DNA from: Warburgia ugandensis
Taxonomy: Eukaryota > Streptophyta > Magnoliopsida > Canellales > Canellaceae
Assembly: GCA_035236585.1 (NCBI GenBank)
Contig: CP141128.1
Coordinates: 53,557,257 to 53,621,256, forward strand
Direction of reading: 5' to 3'
Length of the DNA stretch: 64,000 nt
Each line of letters starts with the position of its first letter. Within the stretch, counting starts at the first letter, position 1. Both the position numbers and the translations under genes were made by a program. Positions 11,033-21,429 of this stretch are shown here, piece after piece. The notes below the pieces were generated by a model that did not search any database, was not told the DNA's origin, and saw nothing but the letters and a program-made list of their open reading frames with translations.

Positions 11033-11256
11033 GCCTTTTAGTTTTATTTTCTGTTGTGTTTTGAATAAATAATTGTGCAAACTACAGAAATTGAATAATG
11101 TTGGATTTTAGTTTATTGTTAGTTTATATTCTTTTATTAATTGAATTTTATTGAAAACTCTATCATTTTAAATCAAGTCCTCATGGGATCAACCCGTACT
11201 TGCATAAGCTACACTATAATAGCCCGTGCACTTGCGGTTAAACAATCAACATGAAC

Positions 11257-11750
11257 AAAGGTGGGAAACTTACTTTCAAATTTTTTTAAATGATAATCAT
11301 CATCATCAAGACCTTATCCCAATTAAGGTTTGGTTCTAAGAATTTAGGGATTGAAAATACTGTAATCCTAAATAACATTGGACATTATAGATATGAATGT
11401 AGGTTTAGAATACCTGAAGTGAAAGAGGCCTTGAAAAAGATGAAATCAGGAAAGGCCATGGGGCCCAATGGTATAGCAATAGAGGTTTGGAAGCATGGGA
11501 GATACTGGAGTAGTTTGGTTGATAAAGTTGTTTAATAAGATTATAAAATTAAAGAAAATGTAGGATGAAAGGAGGAAAAGCTCTATTGTACCAATTTATA
11601 AGAATAAAGGAGACATACACAACTGCACTAATTATTGGGTGATCAAATTTATGAGCCACACTATGAAACTTTTTGAAAGAATGATTGAGAAGAGGCTATG
11701 ATAGAAGACAAGTGTATCAAAGAACCATATTAGTTTCATGCTTGGGAGGT
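11257..11750 (+). pseudogene. RTE LINE reverse transcriptase, N-terminal part
   Basis: Begins QRWETYFQIFLN and continues through IPEVKEALKKMKSGKAMGPN and GIAIEVWK, which match the start of the RT domain in plant RTE elements. The frame near 11,290-11,335 is broken by an inverted piece of RTE tail. The part ends at M-L-G-R, where solo LTR B begins. Stops and frameshifts occur throughout. Confidence 0.85.
11290..11335 (-). repeat. Inverted copy of the RTE 3' tail inside the RTE coding region
   Basis: The bases AATCATCATCATCAAG, CCTTATCCCAATTAAGG and GTTTGG are the reverse complement of this LINE's own tail (15,493-15,532), differing at only a few positions. They sit where RT sequence is expected and disrupt the frame. 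Confidence 0.8.
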
Positions 11751-13299
11751 TGTGACGACCCAGGTTTTCTCATGCATTTTTAAATGCAATATCTAATTCC
11801 TAAGGCGAGATGCACCCCTATTTGAAAACCATGCAATTCAGCGAAAAATCTTTAGTTTTAAACTCATTTTGAAAACACCGAGTGTCATTTGCTTTCACAA
11901 CAATCAAAGTAGTTTTTGAAAAACTTCAGAAATCATAAATGTTTTTCCCCAGGTCTATCCAGTCACATCACACAGTCCAACTGTAAATAAATATAAATAC
12001 ATGTCCAAAGGGTAGAGTGTTTACTTACATGTATAATGGTCTCCTTTTGATTTACATGCTCATGCACTAACATAGGCGTCTTCTACTCGTGAATGGAGCT
12101 ATCTTGAAAAATGTTAAGGATAGGGTGAGTATATACTATACTCAGTAGGAGTCTATCACCACTAGTTTTGCAATGCACGCTATGTTTAAAATCATATGCC
12201 TTTTAAAACATGTGCATGTTCGAACCATCATGTTCAATACCAATATTAAAAACCATTGTCGAATCGAAATACTGACGACTTAAAGAATCGCATAATCCAA
12301 GTCGAAAGTATATATATATCATAAACATAATGATATGCATAAGATGCTCCACTGAATCCAACTCATGGATATATGGTATGGTCGACCAACTTCATGTCAT
12401 GCCATATGCAATGCAAGTAAATCCTCAAACCATAGGTCCCAACTATGCCCACGACCTCACTGCTATGTGGTCCTCCGCTACCTAGGGACACAGGGTCATA
12501 TGCCTCCATGGGACATATGACACTTCGACCCAGTGCCGTGACACCAGTGGTAGCCCCCTGTACCACATGCAGTCAAAGCAAGGACATGCCCTTTTTGGGC
12601 ATGGTACCCATCCACCTAATAGTGGTAGAGGCTGGAGGCCAACTTAGACCTCTCGGCATAGCACCCACAAGCTTATTAGCCCAAATCATATAAGATCAAA
12701 CAAGCGAAAACCTCTTTTTCAAAACTTGTCCTCTTTGGGTCCCTCACAACTGCCTGGCCCTCACAACTGCCTACCCAGCGTCTTTCCGGCACTCAAGCGT
12801 CTTTTGGTAACCCTTAAGGACATGCAATTTTTCAAGAACTCAATGCTCACAAATCATGCAATATATGCAATTGTTTACAAAACATGTCTATGCATAATGT
12901 ATTTGTCATATGCATGCTGAATTCGTTTATAAGATTAAGTCATGCTAAACAAGTCATATAACTTATACTTTAAAACATGCAGTCTCAAAACAATCATGGC
13001 TCTTTTTAAAAGTCTAGTAGCGATAGAGCACCTACCTCAAAGTCTCCTGAAGTCGCATCCTTTATCACTTCAACCCATTCCTGGGTCTCATTTATAAACT
13101 CCTGGGTATGAATGGATACAAGGAGTCCTTATTAATTTCATTCTATTTAGACATTAGATCGCTAGATCTGCCTTTTAGGGTCCATGGTCCTTGCCTAATT
13201 TATTGTCAGGCTAGATCCTATGATATGGATCTACTATTCAATAGTTAAACTTTGTAAATTATCCTCTGATCCTACCTTTAAAGTCTCATTAGGTCTGTG

Positions 13300-13830
13300 T
13301 GTCCCAGTTCCCAGGACACCCGTGCATCCTGGTTGAACCGTGACCGCCTCACGTGCGTGCGCGCCCAAAGGCCGTGCGAGGGACCGCGTTTTGCACGCGC
13401 ACATGCATGCTCAAGCGACGCGCTATGACGCGCATCCTAGATGGCATCGCACGGACACACCTTTGGTGTAACATGGCACGTCTCAGCTCCCAGGGCACCT
13501 CATGCATCCTGGTCGAGCCAAGACCCATGCCCCATGTTGCGCGTGCACCCGAAGGCCGCACCTGGCATAGTGTGAGCACTATCGTACGCCTGGAACCCAT
13601 CCCAGGGACCCTGTCCCAAGCGTACTTGGAGCATGGCATCCTTGGGACGCCTTGTTCGTGTAGGGTCGGCTGGAATCGACTTGGAGCGTTTTCTGGCCAA
13701 GAAATCCGGCTGGAAAACATCTGGGAAAAGACCAAATCCGGCATGGATCTTGGCCTGGGGAAGCAAGACGGAGAGAAGAAGGGGAAAAAAGGCTTACTTG
13801 GGCAGCCATGGAGCGCCTATCGCCGGTGGT
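13300..13830. other. GC-rich block of family-2 LTR B
   Basis: About 0.5 kb of CpG-rich sequence built of diverged modules that repeat a GCATGCATGTGCGCGTGC-like segment and a hairpin of CCAGG..CCTGG type. Open frames up to 159 codons exist on both strands, but no protein family is recognised and the frames are not kept in copies C and D. Confidence 0.7.
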
Positions 13831-14073
13831 AGAACCTCCGTTACGGTTCTAAAAACCCTCTGTCCCCAGAATTTCATGAAGAGAAAACCCCAATGCCAAG
13901 ATCGGAAAGGGAAGAGAGGGAACTGGGGAGACGGGAATGGCCGGCTTGACTCGGGCCTGGCCATTGCCGAAAATCGCAGAGAACTGGGTTGAGACGGGTT
14001 TTCAATTTTTTCCGTAAACCCCAGTCCCAAAATCGCCGGAAAACTTGTGTTTTGGAGAGGGGGGAGATGGGGC

Positions 14074-14080
14074 TTTTATA
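14074..14080 (-). promoter_or_regulatory. TATA box of family-2 LTR B
   Basis: TATAAAA on the minus strand, followed downstream by GCCCCATCTCCCCCCTC. LTRs C and D have nearly the same arrangement. Confidence 0.65.
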
Positions 14081-14433
14081 GCCTTGCATGGCGGTGGTAG
14101 TTTTCTCTGGAAAAATCGGGAGAGGTGGGTTTCTGGAGAAATCTGAGGAGGAAGACGACAGGGGGTGCCGTTATCAAAACGGGCCCCTACGTTTTTCGTT
14201 CTTTTTTGTTTAAATTACAGAACTGCCCCCGATCTTTAAACGACTGTAACTTCTTCATACGAACTCCATTTTTGGTGTTCTTTGAGGCGTTTGATTCCTA
14301 ATGGCACCAAGTTTCCTCAAAATTTCCTTCATTTACTATTTTAAATAAGGTAAAATATTCAACACATTTCTTTTCCCATAGAATGTCCAATTTTTGTTAA
14401 AAATAGCGTAAATTGCTCGGGCATTACAGAGGT

Positions 14434-14830
14434 CTACCATGGAAGCTATTTTCTAAGTAAGACAACTGATAGAGAAATATAGGGAGAGGAGAAAAGACCT
14501 CCACATGGTATTTATTGACTTAGAGAAAGCTTATGATAGAGTCCCTAGAGAGTTAATATAGTGGGTGTTGAGTGAGAAAGGAGTTTTGTGGGGGTATACA
14601 AACATAATTAAAGATATGTATGAGGGAATGGTAACAAATGTTAAGACCACTAGTGGCGAGACCAGTGATTTTCCTGTCTCTGTTGGATTGCACCAAGGAT
14701 CGACATTGAACCCGTACCTTTTCACATTGGTTATGAATGAGTTAACAAAACATTTACATGAGGAGATTCCATGGTCCATGCTATTTGTAAATGATACAGT
14801 CTTAATGATGAGATAAGGGAAAGGATTCAA
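14434..14830 (+). pseudogene. RTE LINE reverse transcriptase, core
   Basis: The translation gives S-T-M-E-A-I-F, then after damage [20 protein letters not shown], later IIKDMYEGMVTNVKTTSGET, VGLHQGSTLNPYLFTLVMNE and SMLFVNDTVLM. These are the palm motifs of RTE-clade RT. The catalytic motif expected as FADD is F-V-N-D at 14,784-14,795. One catalytic aspartate is therefore asparagine, and the enzyme would be inactive. Confidence 0.9.
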
Positions 14831-15505
14831 AATCATCTAAACTAAGACAAAATATGTAGAATGCAATTTTAACAAGGAGAGGAGTAGGAGTGGAACACCA
14901 ATTAAGATTGATAACCAAGAAGTCCCCATAAAAGACCACTTTTGGTACTTAGGATCAATGATTCATGAGAGCATAGAGATTGAGAGGGAGGTTACCCAAA
15001 GAATCCAAGCGAGTTGGAACTAATGGAGATGTGCATCTGGAGTTTTGTGTGATCAACAGGTCCCACTCAAACTAAAAGTAAAATTCTATAGGATGGCCAT
15101 AAGGCCAACCATGCTTTATAGATCAAAGTGTTGACAAGTTAAGGAACATCATGTTCATAGGATGAGTGTCACAAAATGAGGATATTGAGATGGATAAGTG
15201 GCAAGACAAGAAAGGATGGACTTAGGAATAAAAACATTAGAGGAAACTTAGGGGTAGCACAAATAGGTACCAAGATGAGGGAGATTAGGCTTAGATGGTT
15301 TGGACATGTCCAAAGGAGATCCAAAATGGCACCGGTTAAAAGGATTGAGGCCATGCAAGTAAAAGGTTCTAAAAAGGCAAGGGGAAGGCCCAAAACAACG
15401 TGGATAGAAGTGGTGAGAAAAGATTTAAAAACTTTGAGACTAAATGAAGCCATGGTACTTAATATAGAGGAATGGAGGAATAAGATTCATGTGGCCAACC
15501 CTTAA
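14831..15505 (+). pseudogene. RTE LINE RT C-terminal region
   Basis: After several frameshifts the frame from 15,176 reads RILRWISGKTRKDGLRNKNI, RLRWFGHVQRRS and KARGRPKTTWIEVVRKDL, and ends with WRNKIHVANP and a stop. RWFGHVQRR and GRPK.TW are hallmarks of the RTE C-terminus. The stop falls about 25 bases before the LINE tail ends, as in intact elements. Confidence 0.88.
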
Positions 15506-15530
15506 TTGGGATAAGGCCTTGATGATGATG

Positions 15531-15543
15531 ATTTGTTTGCTTA
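15531..15543 (+). repeat. RTE LINE target-site duplication, right copy
   Basis: ATTTGTTTGCTTA, identical to 7985-7997 and placed immediately after the TGATGATG run of the LINE tail. Confidence 0.9.
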
Positions 15544-16409
15544 TAATAAAATCATATAGATGCATTCATATTAATTTGCTACATATCATTTTGGTATTTG
15601 CACTACTTACTGCTTTTAGTGCATTAGGTCATGCTTACAATCTTTAAGGTGCTTATATGATGATTGAACTATTATGTTGGAATGTTTAAATAACTAGTAA
15701 GGGTACAACTCCAACAAGATCAAGGGTGGACTTCATCACAGCCCCTTGGTCCCCTTAGGTTAATAATCAAAAGTTGCAGACTCAAGCCTCTCAAATTTAA
15801 TTTAAAATCAAGTTGAAAGAGACCTAGGGTAAAAACCTCATTGGAACCTCTTAGAAGGAGGCAATCTCTTGTCACTAAGTGGCTTTGCACTTAATCACTA
15901 TGCTAGTATTTAAATGTCTAGTTCTATCAGCACATTCTTAGGACTCAAACTACCTATGGCTAGCTAATGATGGTGTGAAGAGGTGAATAGTAAGGATCTA
16001 ACTGGTAAGCAACAACCAAGGCTAAAAGAGAGGAGTCATCTAGATTAGGTTCTAAGAAGGCACTTCCCTAGAACTTAATTCAAGGCTAACAAACCTCTTT
16101 GTTTTCTAGCTTTATGTTTGTTTGCTTGATTGTAAATCCTTTTGCAAGTAGATAAAAATATCATCTAGGATTTGGTTGCATATAAAATAAAATAAAAATT
16201 GAATAATTATTTTTAATTTTAGATCCTCCAAGGTCATCGATCTCAGAGCCTAGATTTAGTAACCTTTAATCCAAAGATCAAACAAACTTTAAGGCAAGGG
16301 TTAAGAAGTCGCATTAATCCACATAAACCTGGTATGGAAAATGTAGTGGTTCATTCAGTGTTGCCAACTACAAATTCAAACCATTTTGCATTAACATGAG
16401 GACTTATCC
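15544..16409 (+). other. Gypsy 1 leader, right part
   Basis: Noncoding sequence before gag. It resembles in layout the gypsy 2 leader at 55,925-56,780: a TATGTTGGA segment, then text about CCCCTTGG and a passage about AATTTAAAATCAAG. I see no gene in it. Confidence 0.5.
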
Positions 16410-17240
16410 TACTCCTACCTACATTCAATGGTCTAGACAAGGAGGACCCTGATAGTCATGTTGAGGAGTTCCTTGACATATGTACCACCTTTAAATTTAG
16501 AAACTTTTTTAATAATTCCATTTGATTAAGGGTATTTTCTTTCCCTTTAAAAGATAAAGCCAAGGTATGGCTTTTTCAGAGTTAGGTCCCATCACATCTT
16601 GGGATCAACTATCTAAGAAATTTATGAACAAATTCTTCTTGGTCAATAAAACCATTGCCCGTAGGAGAGAAATTATAAACTTTCAAAAAAAGGAGGATGG
16701 ACACTTCTTTGAATGTTGGGAAAGGTGGAAGGATTTAAGACTAAATGCCCACACCATGGTTTTGAAAAATGGCAATAGGTGCAATACTTCTATGAAGGTT
16801 TAACACCTCAAAATGGACATATGGTGAAACATTACCTGAAAATTCCCAACAATGGAATCATTCTATTAGATTGCATAGAAATCCACAATCTCTGAAGAAA
16901 GGTGTTCTTTATGAGATAGGAGTTACTGCAAAATGGTCTACAATAATGGATAGGTTAGTAGGAAAAGTTGAAAAAATTGATGGTATAGCAAAGAGATTTG
17001 ATGCATTTATGTTAGTTGGGGGGGTCTGCCATGATATCTCAATAAGAGGCTTATTCTCCTTGCTTCAATGCAGGTCATACCACTACATCTTATCCATCCA
17101 ACTTTGTGTACCTTGATTATTATGCGGAACAAGCTAATGCATTATACATTTAGAAACCCTAGAAACAACACTTATGATGACACCTACAATCTAGGATGGG
17201 CTAGGCATCCCAACTTCTCTTGGTATAAGAATAATTAGTA
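16410..17240 (+). pseudogene. Gypsy 1 gag remnant
   Basis: The translation begins PTFNGLDKEDPDSHVEEFLD and continues with F-P-L-K-D-K-A-K-V-W, the retrotransposon gag core that forms the particle shell. Later come ECWERWKDLR and, near 17,050-17,100, a decayed zinc knuckle reading Y..CFNAGHTTTSY, in which two cysteines of the CX2CX4HX4C pattern have become tyrosine. The C-terminal NPRNNTYDDTYNLGWARHP is a strong Athila/Tat gag signature. Frames change at least three times, so no capsid protein can be made. Confidence 0.85.
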
Positions 17241-17859
17241 CATTGGTTCATCAGGGAACCTTCCTGTTTAATCTTTTCCTCAAGCTCCATTTCCACAACA
17301 GCCTCTAGGCTTTCATCAATTTCCTTCCCAACAAAAGAAACCATCTTTGGAGGAAACCTTGATTTTGTTTATGCAGAGTTCACTCCAATTCCAAAACCAA
17401 ATGAAACAAACTCTGTGTGCTAACTCACAATCTAGAACAAAGTTGGAAATGAAAATGCATCAACTATTTGTTGTGTTAAGTGATAGGGAAAAGGTAAGTT
17501 TCAAAGTCAACCAATAGCAAATCCCGAGGGACAACTAGAGATTGGCTCAAGCTCAAAGCTACCATTTCAAGAATAAACCAAGTCCATTATTACCCTTAGC
17601 AGTGGCAAACAAGTGGATAATAAGGTTGGTCTAATTAAGGAAAGGCAAAACAATGAAAAGGAGTCCAATAAAAGCCTTTAGAAAGAGAGGTAGAAGTGTC
17701 CAAAGTCCCCCACTTTCCCTAAACCCCTTCTTGACATGTCATATCTACCTAAGGCTCCCTTTTCTCACGTTTCAAAAGTAGTACCAACTTCAATGAGATG
17801 ATGGAAGTTTTTAAACAAGTTCAAATTAATATTTCATTACTCAATGCTATCAAATACAT

Positions 17860-18420
17860 ACCTTCTTATGATAAGTTTTTGAAAGAACTCTAAACACAAA
17901 AGTGATAGCTTAATATGCAAAAGAAAACTTTCCTCACTGAACAAGTTAGCTCATTATTGAAACACAATACCCCACCAAAGTATAAAGACCCTAGGAGTCC
18001 CACAATGTCATGTGTGATTGTGGACTACATAATTAATAAGGCACTCTTAGATCTTGGGGCCAGTGTAAACCTTTTGCATATTTGGTATATGTGTAATTAG
18101 GTATCAGTGAGCTAAAATTGACTATCACCACATTTCAATTGGCAGATTGATTGGTAGAAATACCTTGTGGGTGGTAAATGATGTCCTAATCCAAGTTGAT
18201 AAATTTCTCTTTCATGTGGACATCATAATCCTTGATACACAACATGTCTTAGACCCAGGTAGTCAAATTCCTATCATCTGAGGGAGACCATTCTTCACTA
18301 CATCCAATGCTATTATAAACTATAGGAATGGTGTACTGAAGTTTTCCTTTGGAAACATAAAATTAAAAGTGAATGTTTTTATTGTTGAACAACACCATCT
18401 AGATTTCGATGACTAGTTTG
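17860..18420 (+). pseudogene. Gypsy 1 aspartic protease remnant
   Basis: An open stretch from 17,915 reads KTFLTEQVSSLLKHNTPPKY and holds D-L-G-A-S at 18,050-18,064, the active-site loop of the retroviral-type protease. After a stop the frame recovers with a G-R-P-F-F motif and NAIINYRNGVLKFSFGN, the region following the protease in this lineage. The protease matures the Gag-Pol polyprotein. The active-site aspartate is intact, but stops follow it within about 15 codons. Confidence 0.85.
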
Positions 18421-18639
18421 TGGTAAATGTGAATGAGAGTCTACTTCCAAGCACATTCTCTCCTTCCTTGAATTTTGATCTAGTTTAAGCATGTCTTTCT
18501 CATTTTGGTTTAGACTTTGATATAAACCATTCCATAGAATAAGTTAATAGAATGCTTGATGCTACACCTTTAATGGACATTTCTCAATGGAAACCTTGAT
18601 TTGAACCACTCCTACCTTCAATATCCATACTACTCCCAT

Positions 18640-19480
18640 CTATTGAAAATCCACATAAATATGGAACTAAAGACTTTACCTGAGCATTTAAGGTATACAT
18701 TTTTAGGCCCTTCAAGTACTTTGCTTATAATTATATCCTCCAACCTTGATATAGAATAAGAAGGTAAGCTTCTTAATGTTCTTTGAGAACATCAAATAGT
18801 TTAGGTTAGACAATAGCTTACATTAAGGGAATAAGCCCCACTGTTTGCATGAATCCCATACCTTTAACAAAAAATTCAAAACCTTCCTAGGATATGTACA
18901 AGAGGCTTAGTGCCAATATGAAGCAAGTGGTGACAGTGAAAGTGTTGAAATTATTAAATGTTGGAATAATTTATCCCATCTCTAATAGTACTTGGGTTAG
19001 CCTAGTTCAAGTTGTTCCCAAGAAGTCAAGAATTGCAATCATTAGAAATAATGATAATGAGTTAGTGCCAACCTATGTGACCACCGGGTGGTGAGTGTGT
19101 ATTGACTACCTACAATAGAACTCCCTCATGAGGAAAGACTATTTTGCACTTCCTTTCATTGACTAGATGCTTGAGCGATTAACTAGACATTAATATTATT
19201 GCTTTCTTGATGGTTATTCCCATTGTAACCAAATTCCTTCAGCACCTGAGGATCAAGAGAGGCTACCTTCACTTGTCCTTTTCGATTCTTTTCCTACATG
19301 CCCTTAGGGTCATGTAATGCCGTTGCGACCTTTCAATAGTGCATGAGGAGTGTTTCTCAAAAATGGTAGAGCATTTCTTAAAGGTGTTTATGGATGACTT
19401 CTTAGTATTTGGGTAATCATATGATCAATGTTTGCACCATCTATCTAGGTATAAAGAAAAGAATTTAGTACTTAACTAGG
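18640..19480 (+). pseudogene. Gypsy 1 reverse transcriptase remnant
   Basis: The sequence reads YKRLSANMKQVVTVKVLKLL, IIYPISNSTWVSLVQVVPKK and, after a stop, F-L-D-G-Y-S. These are the finger and palm motifs of Athila/Tat RT. The catalytic motif V-F-M-D-D-F-L-V-F-G is intact at 19,384-19,413. Several stops and frameshifts break the domain, and the P-F-G-L-C-N-A region is badly damaged. It copied element RNA into DNA in the ancestor. Confidence 0.9.
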
Positions 19481-19689
19481 AAAGTGCCACTTTAAGGTTA
19501 AAATCATGATTGTTCTAGGCACATTATATCACCCAACAGGATTGAGGTTGATAAAAGAAAAGTAGATCTCATCTCTAACCTTCCAACACCCCAGATGGTA
19601 AAGGAGATTCACTCTTTCTTAGGCCATGATTTTGGTCAAATTTCTAGACCCTTATGCAATTTACTTGCTAAAGAGTCTACCTTTGACTT

Positions 19690-20160
19690 TAATAATATTT
19701 GTATGCAAGCATTTGGGCCTTAGGAAAGAATTGACTTCTGCTGTAGTTATTTGACCACCAAATTGGGGTGCACAATTTGAAATCATATGCAATGCTTCCA
19801 ATTATGTGTTGGTGTTGTCATGGAGAAACGAATTAATAAAGTACCCTATGTAATGTACCATGCTAGTAAGACTCTCACTGATGCACAACTCAATTATTTT
19901 ACAACAGAAAAGGATTTGTTGGCTGTTGTGTTTGCATTAGATAAATTTAGATCCCATCTTTTAGGATATCCAGTTATTATCTACTCGGATCATGCAACAT
20001 TGAAGTATAGTCTCTCTAAGAAAGATGCTAATCCATGATTAATCTGATGGATATTGCTACTACAAGAAGTTGACATTGAAATTTGAGATAATAAAGGCTC
20101 TAAAAATGTAGCAGTAGATCATTTATCTAGGCTTATCATTAAGAGTACTAGTGAGTCCAT
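19690..20160 (+). pseudogene. Gypsy 1 RNase H remnant
   Basis: An 83-codon open frame (19,787-20,038) reads YVMYHASKTLTDAQLNYFTT, EKDLLAVVFALDKFRSHLLG and SDHATLKYSLSKKDANP. YASKTL, TEKELLAVVFA and the DHA.LKYL segment are the conserved RNase H motifs of Ty3/gypsy elements, with the E and D catalytic positions present. It is the best preserved piece of gypsy 1. Confidence 0.9.
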
Positions 20161-21195
20161 GCCCATTATAGAAACTTTTCCAAATGAACAACTAATGTAT
20201 GTATCCCAATCACCTTGATTTGCAAAGACTATGAACTATCTTATCACCAATCAAATACCTTTGCATTGGACCAAACAAGATAAGTTTAGACTTTTATCTA
20301 AGGTTAAATAATTTTTTGGAGTTGATCCATACTTATTTAAGAACTGTCTTGACTAGGTTATTAGGAGATGTGTTCTAAATAGTGAGTTTAACAGTATCTT
20401 CTCCTTTTTCTGCAATCAAGCATGTGGGAGAAAACCACCATTGCAAAAGCTTTGCAATGTGGCTTCTATTGGCTGACCAGATTCACACCATTATTGCAAG
20501 TCCTATGACTGGTACTAAAAGTTAGAAATAATGTCTTAGAAATATGATGCCTCTAAATCCTATTCTCATTATTGAACTTTTTGATGTTTAAGAAATTAAC
20601 TACATGGGCCCATTTGTTAATTCTTTTGGGAATTTCTACATTCTTGCCTAGGTAGTAGCATGTAAAACAAATGACCACAAGGTGATGATCCAATTTTTGA
20701 AGGCAATCATTTTTGCATGCTTTGGTACTCCACATGCTATTTGTAGAGATATTAGAAAACACTTCTACAAGTGAGCTTTCGTGACCTCAATGAAAAAATA
20801 TTCCATCACCGATAGAGTATCAACCCCATACCACCCACAAACCAATGGACAAGTTGAAGTGTCTAATAGGAAATCAAGTATAATTTGAAGAAAACTATAA
20901 ACCCAAGTTGAAAACATTGGTCTTTATGACTTAGCAATGCGCTTTGGGCTTACCATGTTGCATTTAAGACTCCCATTAGTATGTCACCATTCCACTTAGT
21001 TTGTGATAAAGCCTATCATTTGGTAGTAGAGTCAGAACATAGAGCATATTGGGCCATTTTTTTATCTTGATATAACAAGTACCCATAAGAAGATCCAACA
21101 TAATGAATTGGAAGAAATTAGGAAAGATGCATATAACAAAACAAAAAAGTGCAAGAAATGGATGAAATTGGTCCATGATAAGCATATTTTATGAT
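20161..21195 (+). pseudogene. Gypsy 1 integrase remnant
   Basis: Across all three frames one reads N-Y-M-G-P-F-V-N-S-F-G-N, ACKTNDHKV, FGTPHAICRDI and YHPQTNGQVEVSNRK. These match the DD35E integrase core, including Y-H-P-Q-T-N-G-Q. The part ends at W-S-M or H-D-K-H-I-L near 21,190, after which sequence similarity stops. The C-terminus and 3' region are missing. Confidence 0.85.
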
Positions 21196-21429
21196 TGCCC
21201 CTAAACTTAGATAAGAACATAATAATAATAGATATCATTTGTATCAAATGAGTTTCCTTACACTTAATAACATTTGGTATATGAATACCAAATTAAAGGA
21301 AATGGGAATCATTTGCAATAAATGATTAGTCCCTAAACTTATATGAACATGGGTATCATTCGCTATAAATGAGGATCCCTAAATCTAGAAATGAGATTAT
21401 ATCCTTGGTATGAGGATATTGAATACGAG
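21196..21429. other. Unassigned junction sequence
   Basis: AT-rich DNA between the last integrase match and the first clear family-1 LTR match. It contains diverged direct copies of a phrase around ATCATTTG(C/T)A..AAATGA. I see no gene. It is either decayed family-1 LTR or filler at a deletion joint. Confidence 0.4.

Larger units (their letters stand above)
9055..11251 (+). mobile_element. Solo LTR of Athila/Tat-type element (gypsy 2 family)
   Basis: A 2197-bp unit from TGTTAAGTGTTCAATTTTG to AAACAATCAACA, flanked by a perfect 5-bp duplication TGAAC (9050-9054 and 11,252-11,256) inside the RTE reading frame. Its start matches the LTR starts of gypsy 2 at 52,801 and 63,751. Its end (CTCATGGGATCAACCCG, then GTGCACTTGCGG) is typical of this lineage. 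It contains two long (CT)n tracts, three repeated palindromes and two minisatellites. It has no coding content; long frames rich in Glu-Arg or Leu-Ser are products of the CT repeats. Confidence 0.9.
11751..14428 (-). mobile_element. Family-2 solo LTR, copy B
   Basis: A 2678-bp unit from TGTGACGACCCAGG to CGGGCATTACA, with a perfect duplication GAGGT (11,746-11,750 and 14,429-14,433). Removing it and one GAGGT restores the RTE motif M-L-G-R-S-T-M-E-A, which corresponds to the MPGRSTMEA motif of plant RTE RT. On the minus strand it shows TGTAATGCC at the start, a TATA box (14,074-14,080), a GC-rich block and a 3' end in GGGTCGTCACA. No coding domain is recognised. Overlapping frames in the GC block (13,349-13,832, both strands) are spurious. 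Confidence 0.92.
7998..15530 (+). mobile_element. RTE-clade LINE, split by two nested solo LTRs
   Basis: Once the two solo LTRs and one copy of each duplication are removed, about 2.65 kb of LINE remains, against roughly 3.2 kb for typical plant RTE elements. In order it holds a 5' UTR-like segment, endonuclease pieces, RT and the C-terminal segment. It ends with the plant RTE tail (TAATTGGGATAAGGCCTTGA then a TGATGATG run) at 15,530. A perfect 13-bp duplication flanks it. Part of the region between endonuclease and RT appears deleted. Frameshifts, stops and a changed RT catalytic motif show that it is inactive. Confidence 0.92.
7095..21195 (+). mobile_element. Gypsy 1: decayed Athila/Tat-type Ty3/gypsy element (nested, interrupted)
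   Basis: Domains in order are: 5' LTR remnant, leader, gag (from 16,410), aspartic protease (18.05 kb), RT with FMDD (19.39 kb), RNase H (19.8 kb) and integrase (20.6-21.2 kb). This is the Ty3/gypsy order, with RNase H before integrase. The gag and RT sequences resemble the Athila/Tat (OTA) lineage, as do those of gypsy 2. Every gene has many stops and frameshifts, so the element is dead. The leader is split by the RTE LINE at 7998-15,530. The 3' end of integrase, the 3' region and the 3' LTR are lost at a junction with a truncated family-1 LTR. Confidence 0.85.

Noticed and set aside
13349..13832. Long overlapping frames on both strands (131 and 159 codons)
   Set aside because: They lie in the GC-rich block of a solo LTR, where stop codons are rare by composition. 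They are not preserved in copies C and D and match no family.
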